This document shows positions 5,393 to 13,715 of a stretch of DNA of 39,270 nt, piece after piece (the first letter of the stretch is position 1; each line of letters opens with the position of its first letter). The notes beneath the pieces were generated by a model. It was not told the DNA's origin. It made no database searches and was given only the letters and a program-made list of their open reading frames with translations. Source of the stretch: Patescibacteria group bacterium (lineage in GTDB: Bacteria > Patescibacteriota > Minisyncoccia > UBA6257 > 2-01-FULL-56-20); the NCBI GenBank assembly GCA_028865305.1, contig JAGWKM010000006.1, positions 1-39,270 of the forward strand, read 5' to 3'. The position numbers and the translations under genes were made by a program.

Positions 5393-5565
5393 AATGCCCT
5401 CATGGTATAAAAAATAAACACGATTGCCGGGAGTGCCATAAGCTGTATATGAGAGAGTGGAGAAAAAAAAGAATTACTTCGCTCAAAGCGGCGTATAAAA
5501 AAGGGTATGGGGATGGTGTGAAGAATTGTCGCCCGCTCGTAGGGACATTACCTGTTGGCGGGTGA
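5389..5565 (+). CDS. Small Cys/His protein, 58 aa
   Basis: The ATG overlaps the stop of the upstream gene (ATGA) and opens 58 codons. The N-terminus carries a metal site: C3, H5, H11, C13, C16 and H17 (KCPHG, then HDCRECHK). A basic helix follows (MREWRKKRITSLKAAYKKGY). It looks like a truncated finger of the kind seen at the front of phage HNH proteins, but no catalytic part is present. The function is unknown. It is the third of several small metal-binding proteins in the early region. Confidence 0.6.
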   Translation: MKCPHGIKNKHDCRECHKLYMREWRKKRITSLKAAYKKGYGDGVKNCRPLVGTLPVGG

Positions 5566-5682
5566 ATAGGCGCATAATGACGGGACGGGTATTGTAGTGG
5601 TTTTCGAAGGGGAAGTTTGGGTTGCCTCATGTTCCCTGAATAGTGCGCCGAATTTTCTTTAACTATTATTTGAAAGGTAAAA

Positions 5683-5967
5683 ATGAGAAATGAAGGAATG
5701 AATGCTGTGGCTCAAAAACCAATATCACGCACATCGCAGGAGTTGTCTGGGATAAACGACCAGATAGGTCGGTGTAAGTCTCTTGTTCGTGAACTCTATA
5801 AGGTGAAGTCTCGTATTATAGGAGAGCGACCATCTGACGGTACTGAAAAACGTCCACAGGTGGATGCTGATAATTTAGTGAATTGTCTTGTCGCGGCGAA
5901 ACTTGAACTAGCAGAATCCCTCTCGGAGTTTGAAGTTATTCTGTCTGAATTATCCGAAGCTGTTTGA
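5683..5967 (+). CDS. Hypothetical coiled-coil-like protein, 94 aa
   Basis: This is an unrecognised protein made of two long helices (QELSGINDQIGRCKSLVRELYKVKSRII and NLVNCLVAAKLELAESLSEFEVILSELSEAV), probably a helical hairpin or dimer. The RBS-like AAAGGTAAAAATG precedes the start. A 117-nt gap separates it from the 5389 gene, and a hairpin with a T-run follows its stop. A second ATG lies at codon 6. The role is unknown. Confidence 0.65.
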   Translation: MRNEGMNAVAQKPISRTSQELSGINDQIGRCKSLVRELYKVKSRIIGERPSDGTEKRPQVDADNLVNCLVAAKLELAESLSEFEVILSELSEAV

Positions 5968-5981
5968 TTGTTCTCGGTTCT

Positions 5982-6064
5982 GTGGGTGGCGGTTAATCCT
6001 TCTCATTTGGGATGTGGGTAATAATTGCGAGAGTTAGAAAATCCATAGCCGCCCCCACTTTTTA
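5982..6064 (+). terminator. Long hairpin with T-run, probable terminator
   Basis: GTGGGTGGCGGTTA (5982-5995) pairs with TAGCCGCCCCCAC (6046-6058), giving two 5-bp blocks split by a bulged T, and is followed by TTTTTAT. A second, inner stem TCTC/GAGA is possible. It lies between the stop at 5967 and the start at 6076. It may end part of the early transcript or act as an RNA element. The T-run is short, so strength is uncertain. Confidence 0.5.
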
Positions 6065-6075
6065 TGGAGTGATGA

Positions 6076-6660
6076 ATGGAAGAATCGTTTTGGGAAAAAG
6101 TACAGAAATATCTTGCCGCACGAAAAGATGTGAAGGATGTTGTTGATAATTATGAACGAAATAATCCAATGCCCGAAGAAAAAACTTGCGCCTGCATGGT
6201 TCCTGTAAAAGACCTTAAATGGTATTCCAATCATGGCTGGAAGTTCTGCCCTATGTGCGGCAAACCGCTCAAAGAAAAAGAATGGGAGCCGGAGGTTGGT
6301 AAAACGTATTGGTATATATGGAATACAGGAAAGGTTGCTTCGCTTTGTACCTCTTTTATCCATGATTCAGCCCTGAAAGGCCTCCACGCCGCAGGCGCCC
6401 TATTCGATACCCGCGAAGCCGCAGAAAAACATCTCTCGATGGTTAAGTGCGTGGATAGCCGGAGAGAATTGCCGAAGAAAGGTGAATGGGTATATATAGC
6501 GGCGTATGGAACGATTGTGCGGATGCCAATAACGGCAGATAACGAGACATCTTATGCAAGTTATATTCTCTGGCGGCTCGGTTTCGCCCAACCCGACACT
6601 CCCGAAGGTCGCGCACTCTTGGAAAAAAATATCCGTGAACATAAGGAGTGGTTTGAGTAA
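6076..6660 (+). CDS. Zinc-ribbon protein, 194 aa
   Basis: Residues 36-64 hold a zinc ribbon: CAC at 37-39 and CPMCGKPL at 58-65, the form often seen in small phage proteins. The rest is soluble with a possible WYI-type strand (GKTYWYIWNTGKVASL), a short segment FDTREAAEKHL that resembles small phage accessory domains, and a C-terminal helix. The RBS GGAGTGATG lies before the ATG. I cannot assign a function. It is in the early region, ahead of the coiled-coil genes. Confidence 0.7.
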   Translation: MEESFWEKVQKYLAARKDVKDVVDNYERNNPMPEEKTCACMVPVKDLKWYSNHGWKFCPMCGKPLKEKEWEPEVGKTYWYIWNTGKVASLCTSFIHDSALKGLHAAGALFDTREAAEKHLSMVKCVDSRRELPKKGEWVYIAAYGTIVRMPITADNETSYASYILWRLGFAQPDTPEGRALLEKNIREHKEWFE

Positions 6661-6666
6661 AAATAT

Positions 6667-6674
6667 TATATTTG
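6667..6674 (+). promoter_or_regulatory. Weak promoter: isolated -7 box TATATTTG
   Basis: TATATTTG is identical to the early promoter -7 box and ends 4 nt before the ATG at 6679, matching the near-leaderless arrangement of the other promoters. No TTG is found 20 nt upstream (AAGG there), so it would be weak or need an activator. Confidence 0.35.
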
Positions 6675-6678
6675 CATC

Positions 6679-6882
6679 ATGCTTGTAAAAGTACCAGATG
6701 AAAAAGACGTTGTGCGCCCGTTCGCGGGTTCGGAGTTGTCCCGACCAGCCGATCCCGTGCCGGAAGCCGCAGAACAGGTAAAGCCCGTCACGGAGCATTA
6801 CACGGGTTCGGGATGGACCTTCGGGTATTCACATATTCCACAGGATAAATGGGATGCGATTTTTAAGAAAAATAGAAAATGA
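6679..6882 (+). CDS. Hypothetical protein, 67 aa
   Basis: This is an unrecognised short protein. The first two thirds is Pro/Glu-rich and probably disordered (SRPADPVPEAAEQVKPV). The end is aromatic (GSGWTFGYSHIPQDKWDAIFKKNRK). The start lies 4 nt after a -7-like box, so it may be made from its own transcript. It overlaps the coiled-coil gene by 29 nt. Confidence 0.5.
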   Translation: MLVKVPDEKDVVRPFAGSELSRPADPVPEAAEQVKPVTEHYTGSGWTFGYSHIPQDKWDAIFKKNRK

Positions 6883-7252
6883 GTTGACCGACTTGCGCCA
6901 GACGCAGGACAAGATAGCGACGACGCTCGATGAGGTGTTGAATCAACAGTTGACGATAGTGTCGCATCTGTACGATATAAAAATGGCACAGTACGACCAA
7001 CTGCACTCACTCAATGATGTAAAAAAAATATGCGATGAGATAAAAGAAGAGCAACGCGCTCTCGCGCATATTCAAGAGCGCACCCTCGCCGCGCTCGAAC
7101 GCATCGCCAAGTGCCAAGAAACGATACTCCGTCTCGAATCTCTAAAAGTCACGCACAACCAATCATCGCTCGTCGAGTGGCGCAGTAAAATAGTTGACAC
7201 GGTGAATAACGCTCTCGTAACCAATGGAACAGATAGAGCCGAAGAAAAATAA
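6854..7252 (+). CDS. Coiled-coil protein, 132 aa
   Basis: The protein is almost entirely a long amphipathic helix (residues about 5-95, with heptad-like leucine and isoleucine spacing in IATTLDEVLNQQLTIVSHLYDIK and LAALERIAKCQETILRLESL), so it probably forms a dimeric or trimeric rod. The C-terminus is a polar tail. The start ATG lies inside the previous gene. No family is recognised. It is placed between the small unknown genes and the replication/packaging genes. Confidence 0.6.
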   Translation: MRFLRKIENELTDLRQTQDKIATTLDEVLNQQLTIVSHLYDIKMAQYDQLHSLNDVKKICDEIKEEQRALAHIQERTLAALERIAKCQETILRLESLKVTHNQSSLVEWRSKIVDTVNNALVTNGTDRAEEK

Positions 7253-7538
7253 TCTTCCCGCGCCCGTCGAGGGAGCGATTGATCGCTTCCTTACGGACGA
7301 TAAAGAAGAAAAAATTTACGAAAACATTTACGGGCTTGCCGTTGACCCCGAAAAACGGGGCAAGCATACGGTCGAAGCCGCACGCTTTCTTATCGAGCAA
7401 AAATATGGAAAATCAGGCAGGCGCGACAAAGGCACGGTCATTAACGTCCAGATCAGCGGCTACCCGAAAGTCGAAGAAGGATACGCCGAAGTCCTGCCGA
7501 ATACGGACGAGCCAAGCCCTGAACGTGGGGAACCGTGA
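7224..7538 (+). CDS. Hypothetical protein, 104 aa, small-terminase-like candidate
   Basis: The helical middle (KIYENIYGLAVDPEKRGKHTVEAARFLIEQKYGKSGRRDKG) resembles helices of DUF5681-like proteins and some small terminase-associated proteins, where repeated helices end in QKYG or similar. A strand-rich tail follows (TVINVQISGYPKVEEGYAEVLP). This is a resemblance only. It is one of several small genes between the coiled-coil gene and the large terminase at 9125, so it could be the DNA-recognition subunit. It overlaps both neighbours. Confidence 0.55.
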   Translation: MEQIEPKKNNLPAPVEGAIDRFLTDDKEEKIYENIYGLAVDPEKRGKHTVEAARFLIEQKYGKSGRRDKGTVINVQISGYPKVEEGYAEVLPNTDEPSPERGEP

Positions 7539-7632
7539 GTATTTATACGGCGACGAACTGACTGTCTCGGAACGGCTCTATAACTCTCTTGTCATCGAAG
7601 GCGCACTCATCGAACGTCTTGATGCCGACTAA
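7525..7632 (+). CDS. Possible 35-aa protein between 7224 and 7622 genes
   Basis: A GTG at 7525 opens 35 codons reading GNREYLYGDELTVSERLYNS then LVIEGALIERLDAD, a sensible acidic helical sequence. It overlaps the 7224 gene by 14 nt and the 7622 gene by 11 nt, the same style of overlap as other genes here. GTG starts are less common in this genome and the frame is short, so this remains tentative. Confidence 0.35.
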   Translation: MGNREYLYGDELTVSERLYNSLVIEGALIERLDAD

Positions 7633-8539
7633 ACAACAACGCGATTTTTACTTCATGGGTCGCAGGATGCGCCGCACCCTCCATGTGGAGGTCACGCTCT
7701 GGGCTGACCTCGCCAGACAACATTATCGCGTCCAACTCCTCCTCGACCGCCTTGTTCTCGGCGCGGATGACGAAGGTCGGCTGTCGGGCGACCCGCTCCG
7801 CCTCAAAAAAGACCTGTTCCCGTGCGACCCGCTTTTCCACCCCAGACGTATCGAGGAAAGTCTCGTCATCCTCGAAAACCTACCGTACCGCGCAGGACAA
7901 CCGACCCTCCGCAGATATACCGTCGGGAACATCCGCGTCCTGCAACTGAACACCCTCCTGTGGAACACATGGAATAAAATAATAGGGAGGGATTTCAGAG
8001 GTTCCCGCTACCCAGACGACCCCGCCGTACCCGTCCCCGAACGAACACCCGCGTTCGCTCCCGCGCACGCAGAGGAAAATTGCCGCCTCGTGGCGAAGTA
8101 TTGGAATGAATCTGTGTGTTTGAAACCAACGGCTTCGTGGACTTCGCCCCGACTGAATGCGGTCATCGCCGACCTGTGCGAGGGAAATACGCCGGGACGG
8201 CATAAGAAACGATGGACGAGACCGATGCTCCTGAACGCGATGTATAACTTTGCCCTGATAACACAAAACCCGCTTGCGCGGCTCGATCTCATCGGCATCA
8301 CTATCGAAGAATTTTTTGAAGACCACGCATCGCGATTCATAAAAAAATCAACATCCGAGATATACGGACTATCAGAAAAACTATCGAAAGCGCAATATGA
8401 ACGGTTCAAATTCCCAAACACAGAGACAGTTCTCGCTGGAAATAACGGACAAGACGATGAAGCAGAAATACGAGAATTGCCAGAACGAGATGCAGTCCGT
8501 AATGCGAACGTACAAGCATTGTCTCGACGAAATGGATAA
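7622..8539 (+). CDS. Winged-helix replication-initiation-like protein, 305 aa
   Basis: Residues about 20-115 match the pattern of phage replication proteins of the O/DnaD-like type: a helix (WADLARQHYRVQLLLDRLVL), then ADDEGRLSGDPLRLKKDLFPCD, then a helix pair ending LENLPYRAG and a strand segment YTVGNIRVLQLNTL. That layout is typical of a winged-helix DNA-binding domain used in initiation. The remainder is helical and unknown. No helicase or polymerase gene is seen, so replication would rely on the host, with this protein recognising an origin. The start is ATG 7622; an upstream TTG start is unlikely. It overlaps the next gene by more than 80 nt. Confidence 0.65.
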   Translation: MPTKQQRDFYFMGRRMRRTLHVEVTLWADLARQHYRVQLLLDRLVLGADDEGRLSGDPLRLKKDLFPCDPLFHPRRIEESLVILENLPYRAGQPTLRRYTVGNIRVLQLNTLLWNTWNKIIGRDFRGSRYPDDPAVPVPERTPAFAPAHAEENCRLVAKYWNESVCLKPTASWTSPRLNAVIADLCEGNTPGRHKKRWTRPMLLNAMYNFALITQNPLARLDLIGITIEEFFEDHASRFIKKSTSEIYGLSEKLSKAQYERFKFPNTETVLAGNNGQDDEAEIRELPERDAVRNANVQALSRRNG

Positions 8540-8651
8540 GCTGCAAGCCAAGATGGACGGGATTATGGAGCAAGCCGTCCTTGAAGGCAAGACGGTGGGT
8601 GTGGTGGTGCGCCCGAAGCCCGAACTCATCACCGGCGCAGCCATTCAATGA
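8397..8651 (+). CDS. Coiled-coil protein, 84 aa (or 64 aa from ATG 8457)
   Basis: The protein is a charged helix (KQKYENCQNEMQSVMRTYKH, then CLDEMDKLQAKMDGIMEQAVLEGKT), probably a coiled coil, with a short strand tail. It overlaps the 7622 gene by 143 nt when started at 8397, which is unusual. The ATG at 8457 gives a shorter 64-residue form with an 83-nt overlap and a GGACAAG sequence near it. I list the longer form because its frame is open, but the true start is uncertain. Its stop overlaps the next ATG. Confidence 0.55.
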   Translation: MNGSNSQTQRQFSLEITDKTMKQKYENCQNEMQSVMRTYKHCLDEMDKLQAKMDGIMEQAVLEGKTVGVVVRPKPELITGAAIQ

Positions 8652-8878
8652 TCCCCGCAATATTACGCCCCTCCGAGCCGGAACGCTGCGCGTTTCACTT
8701 GTGCGACGCGCCGCGCCGCGCCGGTGACCGCCATTGCGAGAAACATATAAAATATCTTGAGGAGTATGAAAAGAAAAAACAACGCTTCGGGCTGAAACCT
8801 ATGACGCTCGAAGAACGCAAGTTGAAGATGGAGCATGGACTGAATAAAAAAATCGGGAGGAAAAATGCAACTCCCTGA
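8648..8878 (+). CDS. Small Cys/His protein, 76 aa
   Basis: Residues 14-33 hold a zinc-finger-like set (CAFHLCDAPRRAGDRHCEKH), with C14, H17, C19, H29, C30 and H33 spaced as in small phage fingers. A charged helix follows (YLEEYEKKKQRFGLKP...LEERKLKMEHGL). It starts with an ATGA overlap. The function is unknown, but fingers of this kind often accompany phage packaging or recombination genes. It overlaps the next gene by 14 nt. Confidence 0.6.
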   Translation: MIPAILRPSEPERCAFHLCDAPRRAGDRHCEKHIKYLEEYEKKKQRFGLKPMTLEERKLKMEHGLNKKIGRKNATP

Positions 8879-9053
8879 ATCGCCGCAGAATTGGTCGTAT
8901 GAACATCTCATCATTACGCTCCCCGCATGGATACGGGCGATCATCTACGAGTTCGTGCGCTCCCGCGTTCAGGAAGCTGAACGTCGCGGCTACCGTAAAG
9001 GGTATGACGACGGCGTGAGCAAAACACCTGACAGAAATATCATTGCCGAATAG
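8865..9053 (+). CDS. Hypothetical protein, 62 aa
   Basis: The ATG follows a strong GGGAGG at 4 nt spacing, one of the clearest Shine-Dalgarno sites in this genome. The protein is helical (WIRAIIYEFVRSRVQEAERRGYRKGYDDG), with an arginine-rich helix and a GYRKGYDDG turn typical of short phage accessory proteins. It is the last gene before the late promoter at 9087. The function is unknown. Confidence 0.6.
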   Translation: MQLPESPQNWSYEHLIITLPAWIRAIIYEFVRSRVQEAERRGYRKGYDDGVSKTPDRNIIAE

Positions 9054-9086
9054 CCACACTCTCCGACAAATAGTCGCACACCTCTC

Positions 9087-9117
9087 TTGACTTCGTAAAA
9101 AAAGGAACGTATATTTT
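9087..9117 (+). promoter_or_regulatory. Late promoter before the terminase
   Basis: TTG (9087-9089), exactly 20 nt, then TATATTTT (9110-9117), one base from the TAnnTTTG consensus. The first bases TTGACTT match the early promoters. Seven nt separate the box from the ATG at 9125, so the leader is very short. It should drive the structural gene block. Confidence 0.75.
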
Positions 9118-9124
9118 TTACCGC

Positions 9125-10648
9125 ATGAATAGTGTGGTAACTGATACGATTCGGTTCCAACCGAAACAAGAATTATTGTGGCGGCTTATTGATGAAGACC
9201 GACACGATGAAGAAGGTGTTGCGGTCGGAAAAATTATCGGGTACGGCGGTTCGGCGGGAGGGGCAAAATCCTATGCTCTCCGCAACTGCCTCCACGCTTA
9301 CTGCTGCAAATACCCAAACTCCAATGTTCTCCTCTTCCGCCGTCACTACGACGACATCCGCAAGAATCATATCGAGCCGATGCTCGCCGAGCATCCCGAC
9401 CTCCAGACATTTTATCACAAGACGGAAAAGACCATCCGCTACCCGAACGGCTCTCTTTTTGAGTTCGGGTTCGCCGATAACGAAGACGACATCTACAAGT
9501 TTCAGGGACAGGAATACGCCCGTATCGGCGCAGACGAAGCGGGGCTGGCGACAGAGAAACAGTTGAAATTTTTACTCTCCCGCAACCGCGCTCCCAAGCG
9601 CAAGACCGCCAAAATGATAATGACGTTTAATCCGGGCGGTCACTCTCACCGCTACTTAAAACGTCTTTTCATAGACCGCATCTACGAGAACAACGAACAC
9701 CCGAACGATTATGTGTTCATCCAAGCCCATATGTGGGACAACGTGGAATGGGTCAGGCACACGCTCGACGCGATGGGGATAACGGCGGAAGAGTATTACT
9801 CGTGGAGCGACGACAACCGCCGGGGCTTTACGCTCCAATACGCCGACTACGCGCATCAGCTTTCCCGCCTCGACGAGTACATGAAACGGGCGTATCTCTA
9901 CGGAGATTGGAACACTTACGAAGGGCAGTTCTTCGGGAAGTTCTACCGCGATATTCATGTTATGGAGCCGTTTCCCATCACGGCAGAAGATAAAGAGCAT
10001 CAGAACTATACCATCGTCGGCGGGATGGATTACGGCAACACGACCGTCATCGAACTCCTTGCCCGCGACCGCAACGGCACGATCTACAACTTCGCCGAAC
10101 TGCACATGGAAGAACTCACCATGTCACAAAAAGCCAAACGCGCCGGAGCGTGGCTTGCCTCGATAGGAATGGACGGTGTGCCGATATACGCGGACGTTAC
10201 CATGATGGGGGCGTTCCACAGGGACACGGGAAATACAGACACCGCCGCAGAACTGTTCCGCGCCGAAGGGATAAACCTCATCCCCGTCTCGAAGCAGAAG
10301 ATGGGCGGCAAGACGTTCCGTATCGGGTGCAACGACCTTATCAGGGATGCGCTCTATTGGGAACGCGAGAACGGCGAACTGACGGTAAAGCCGAAATTGT
10401 ACTTTTTCCCGCAATGCGCGTCCATTATCAAGACCTTACCGGAACTGATGACGGACACGGCGAACATCGAGGACATCGAGCAAGGTCAGGATGTGTTAGA
10501 CCATGACTACGACGCGCTCAAATATGGTATCATCCATCTCCATACGCCGCCTCCCGCACCCCGCTCCGAGATCGGGCGGTATGCGCGGCAGGTGTTTATG
10601 AAGGTGAAGAAGTCCATGCACGGCACACAATACGCGAGGTTTCAATGA
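9125..10648 (+). CDS. terL: Large terminase subunit, 507 aa
   Basis: This is the ATP-driven motor that packages DNA into the prohead. The ATPase half shows a Walker A motif GYGGSAGGAKS at residues 39-49, a Walker B ending in ADEAG at about 136-140, and a coupling motif MTFNPGG at 166-172. The nuclease half has GGMDYG near residue 300, a second acidic segment YADVTMMG near 356, and HDYDALKYG near 460, the expected RNase H-like metal residues. The length is normal for the family. It is preceded by its own promoter and its stop overlaps the portal start (ATGA). Confidence 0.95.
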   Translation: MNSVVTDTIRFQPKQELLWRLIDEDRHDEEGVAVGKIIGYGGSAGGAKSYALRNCLHAYCCKYPNSNVLLFRRHYDDIRKNHIEPMLAEHPDLQTFYHKTEKTIRYPNGSLFEFGFADNEDDIYKFQGQEYARIGADEAGLATEKQLKFLLSRNRAPKRKTAKMIMTFNPGGHSHRYLKRLFIDRIYENNEHPNDYVFIQAHMWDNVEWVRHTLDAMGITAEEYYSWSDDNRRGFTLQYADYAHQLSRLDEYMKRAYLYGDWNTYEGQFFGKFYRDIHVMEPFPITAEDKEHQNYTIVGGMDYGNTTVIELLARDRNGTIYNFAELHMEELTMSQKAKRAGAWLASIGMDGVPIYADVTMMGAFHRDTGNTDTAAELFRAEGINLIPVSKQKMGGKTFRIGCNDLIRDALYWERENGELTVKPKLYFFPQCASIIKTLPELMTDTANIEDIEQGQDVLDHDYDALKYGIIHLHTPPPAPRSEIGRYARQVFMKVKKSMHGTQYARFQ

Positions 10649-12666
10649 CGCAAGAAGAAATCATGCGTTCAAACGGAGTGGAAGGGATGGACAGCCCCTA
10701 CGGGAATGGCGTGTCGAAACTCCAACCCGATCAGGCGATATTCGACCAAGATACAGCCATGATGCCCGTGACGGGACGCGAAGGGATCATGCAAAAAGTG
10801 TTCCTCCTCGAAACCGCCATCAACGTATGGAACGAGATATTTGCGCGGTACAAGGAGAATTACGACCTTTTCTACTCGAAGCAATGGACGGACGACGAAG
10901 TTGATCTTATCCGCAGGCAGGGACGGGAGCCGCTTGCGTTCAACAAAATAAACCCCGTCATCCGCAACGTCTTGGGACGCTTGGTCTCGACACAGCAACA
11001 ATGGAAGATCGCGCCGAAGGTTGACCCTTCCATGCCGAACCCGAAAGACCCTGAAAAGATACGCAAGGCGGAACTGCTCGAAAAAGCGTTAAACGGTATA
11101 GCGTATGCGTCGGGCTACTCGACCCAAGAGGAAAAACTCATCGAGGCGGACGGCATCATTGGAGGCATCGGGTGGGCGGCTATCAGGATAAATAACCTTG
11201 ACGACGCTTATCAAGAGCTACGTTTGGAGTGGAATGACCCGAACGAGATCGTTTATGACCCGACGTGCCGCAAGCCCGACCTCTCGGATGCGCGGTGGCT
11301 TGCCCGCAGGATATACCTTACCGTCCCCGAAGCACTTGAAGCGTTCCCCGACGCGCAGGACATAGTAAGGAATTGGTCGCGCTCGACCGACCCGTACTTC
11401 GCGTTATGGAATACGGAGTGGTTCGACACGGGCAACTCCATCAATTACGATCAATTTCTCATCCCTATCATAGAGTTTTACGAGCGTCGCAGGTTCACGG
11501 TGTTCGTCCTGACCGACCTTAACAGCGATGAAGGGATAAAGACCGAGTTTGCAACAATGGAGGACGCGGAAGCGGAATTGCAGCGCAGAAGCGCACAATA
11601 CCAACAGCAAGCGATGATGGAGATGGTTCAGGGGCTTCCCGAAGTCCCGTTTGCGCCTTTAACCATCGTCCCAAAGACCGTCAACCGCATCGTCGAGACC
11701 TGTTTTTTACAGTTGGAGATGCTGGACGAGAAGGTATTAGACCAAGATTGGTACCCTTACGTCCCGTTCTTCCCGCATTTCACACGCGGACGGTTCCAAA
11801 GCGTCGTCGAGATGATGAAAGACACGCAAAAAGCGTTCAATCGGTGGATAACATCGGTGGATTACGTTATTGCGGTCGCCGCAAAAGCGGGCATAGCCTA
11901 TGACCAGACCCGGTTCGCTCCCGGCTGGACGCCACAACAGGTATCAGAGGAATATTCCCGTCACGGCGCGATGATCCCCGTGCAGGGCGACCCGAAAACA
12001 GCGTTTGCGCCGCTTGAAAGCAATATTTCCATCACAGGCGCGTATGCAGACCTTTTAGCGCAGGCGGAACGGCAGAATAATCTCCTGTTCCCACAGCCCG
12101 CGTTCTCGTCGCCGATGCCGGGTGTCGGCGGCGGTGCGCCCGACCAGAGCGGTGTGGCTCTTAAAGAGCAGAAAACAGCCGCAGATATGGGGACGGAGCT
12201 ATGGTTCGATAATTTTTTACAGTACCGTCGTCGGTTAGGCGAGTGCGCCATCGAAGCCATTCAAAAATGGTCTGACAAGCCAATGCTCGTTCAATGGATG
12301 GGCGTGGACGGCGCGGCACAGTACCAGACTTTAAATAGCGACATCAACAGCGAGGATTCCATCTACGGCGAACGGTTCATGGTCGCCGTGACCGACACGG
12401 ACTACTCGCCCACGTTGCGGATGCAGGCGGTAATGGAAGCGACGATATTAAGTCAGTCGCCTATCGCGGCGATAAATCCGATGTTCGCCCTCGAATGTGA
12501 AAAGATAAAAATTGAGAGCGGGAATATCCCCGAATCAATGAAACAGAGATTGTTAGCAACGCTGAACGCGCCTCCGCCACCCATGAATGGAGCGGCAGGC
12601 GGTCCGGCACAACCATCGGGGTCGCCCCCCGTATCACCTTCACCTGCTCCGCCGATGGCGGGATAG
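10645..12666 (+). CDS. Portal protein, P22 gp1-like, 673 aa
   Basis: The portal forms the dodecameric ring for DNA entry at one vertex. The sequence has the P22-type portal signs: a YENYDLFYSKQW segment near residue 75, NKINPVIRNVLGRLVSTQQQW near 100, then WNDPNEIVYDPTCRKPDLSDARW, a typical strand-loop of this family. The length is close to P22 gp1 (about 725). The C-terminus is Pro/Ala-rich and probably disordered. It starts 4 nt inside terL. It places the phage in the P22-like, short-tailed group; no tape-measure protein is present. Confidence 0.9.
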   Translation: MTQEEIMRSNGVEGMDSPYGNGVSKLQPDQAIFDQDTAMMPVTGREGIMQKVFLLETAINVWNEIFARYKENYDLFYSKQWTDDEVDLIRRQGREPLAFNKINPVIRNVLGRLVSTQQQWKIAPKVDPSMPNPKDPEKIRKAELLEKALNGIAYASGYSTQEEKLIEADGIIGGIGWAAIRINNLDDAYQELRLEWNDPNEIVYDPTCRKPDLSDARWLARRIYLTVPEALEAFPDAQDIVRNWSRSTDPYFALWNTEWFDTGNSINYDQFLIPIIEFYERRRFTVFVLTDLNSDEGIKTEFATMEDAEAELQRRSAQYQQQAMMEMVQGLPEVPFAPLTIVPKTVNRIVETCFLQLEMLDEKVLDQDWYPYVPFFPHFTRGRFQSVVEMMKDTQKAFNRWITSVDYVIAVAAKAGIAYDQTRFAPGWTPQQVSEEYSRHGAMIPVQGDPKTAFAPLESNISITGAYADLLAQAERQNNLLFPQPAFSSPMPGVGGGAPDQSGVALKEQKTAADMGTELWFDNFLQYRRRLGECAIEAIQKWSDKPMLVQWMGVDGAAQYQTLNSDINSEDSIYGERFMVAVTDTDYSPTLRMQAVMEATILSQSPIAAINPMFALECEKIKIESGNIPESMKQRLLATLNAPPPPMNGAAGGPAQPSGSPPVSPSPAPPMAG

Positions 12667-12690
12667 CGGTGAAACATCGAAAGGCATACA

Positions 12691-13701
12691 ATGAATATCA
12701 ATCAAAGCGTAACCGAAACACCCGAAGCCCCCGTCTCCCAAGAGGAACTTATCCGCTTGGCGAACGAACCCGCAGACGATCTCACGCCCGAACAAGTCGC
12801 GGCGTTTGAAGCGTCGCGGGCAAGCGCACGGAAAACGGAACCCGAACCAGAGACCGAAGGAAAACCCGCAGAGGAACCTGCGGTCGAGGAACCGACGGAA
12901 CCCGAACCCGATAAGCCGCTTCTTTCGTATGAATACGGAGGAGTGAAATACGATTTCACGCCCGATAAGCTCAATGAGATGATAGACGCGGCGAACCGCG
13001 TCGGCTCGATGCACGCCGATTATACGCGCAAGACACAGGACTTGGCGGCAAAGAGAAAAGACGTTGAGCGGTTCGAGAAGATGGTGTACCGGGAACCCGC
13101 GCTCAACGAGATATTCCGTTTGAAACTCGCATACCCCGAATCGCCCATCGAGGACATCGTAGCCCACGTCGGGAAGCGGTATATGCCGCAACCCGAACCC
13201 GAAAAGTACACTATTGACCCGAACGACGGGTCGAAGCTACTCAACGACAAATGGGTTACATGGCACGACGAAGAACTGTTACGAAAGACGCAACGCCCGC
13301 AATCGCGTACCCCGATACAACAAGAGCCGACCAGGCAAGAGCCGTCCGCTCAACTATCGCCGATGGTACTCGCCAATCTGAAAACAGTAGATACTACCTT
13401 CCGTCTATCGCTGAATCAGAAATACGGAGCAGGCGTGACGACACAAGAAGCCCGCGAAGCGGTCTATACCAAACTCGACGATGCGCTGGCGCAGATGGGA
13501 TTGTCGGCAGAGCGCGACGACCTCTCGCCCGAACAGATCGAGGCGGCATACCTTCGGGCGTTCCCCCAAGCGCGGGGCAAAGCGCAGGAAGCAAAACAAC
13601 CCAAAGCGAAACCGACCATGCCCCAAAGCGGCAGGAACGCGGCACAACAAAAAGTCAAGGTCGCGTTTGACCCGTCGGTCACGGATTCGTTTTTCCCATA
13701 A
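12691..13701 (+). CDS. Scaffolding protein, 336 aa
   Basis: Position between portal and coat, together with a charged, helix-rich and low-complexity sequence, fits a scaffolding protein that directs capsid assembly and is then lost. Residues 30-75 are an acidic, Pro/Glu-rich stretch. The middle helices (NEMIDAANRVGSMHADYTRK...LAAKRKDVERF) and the C-terminal helical segment with a basic tail (KPKAKPTMP) match the usual scaffold style. There is no enzyme motif. The end VAFDPSVTDSFFP may contact the coat protein, which is inference. It starts 24 nt after the portal stop. Confidence 0.75.
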   Translation: MNINQSVTETPEAPVSQEELIRLANEPADDLTPEQVAAFEASRASARKTEPEPETEGKPAEEPAVEEPTEPEPDKPLLSYEYGGVKYDFTPDKLNEMIDAANRVGSMHADYTRKTQDLAAKRKDVERFEKMVYREPALNEIFRLKLAYPESPIEDIVAHVGKRYMPQPEPEKYTIDPNDGSKLLNDKWVTWHDEELLRKTQRPQSRTPIQQEPTRQEPSAQLSPMVLANLKTVDTTFRLSLNQKYGAGVTTQEAREAVYTKLDDALAQMGLSAERDDLSPEQIEAAYLRAFPQARGKAQEAKQPKAKPTMPQSGRNAAQQKVKVAFDPSVTDSFFP

Positions 13702-13715
13702 TTTTTACATAATAC

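Noticed and set aside
5569-5649. tRNA-like fold: GGCGCA paired with TGCGCC 81 nt apart
   Set aside because: No T-arm pairing or TTC-type loop could be fitted; the pairing may still be a hairpin, but it is not a tRNA.
9054-9137. CCACACT / AGTGTGG inverted repeat spanning the late promoter
   Set aside because: A 7-bp match 70 nt apart is expected by chance, and the right arm is in coding sequence.
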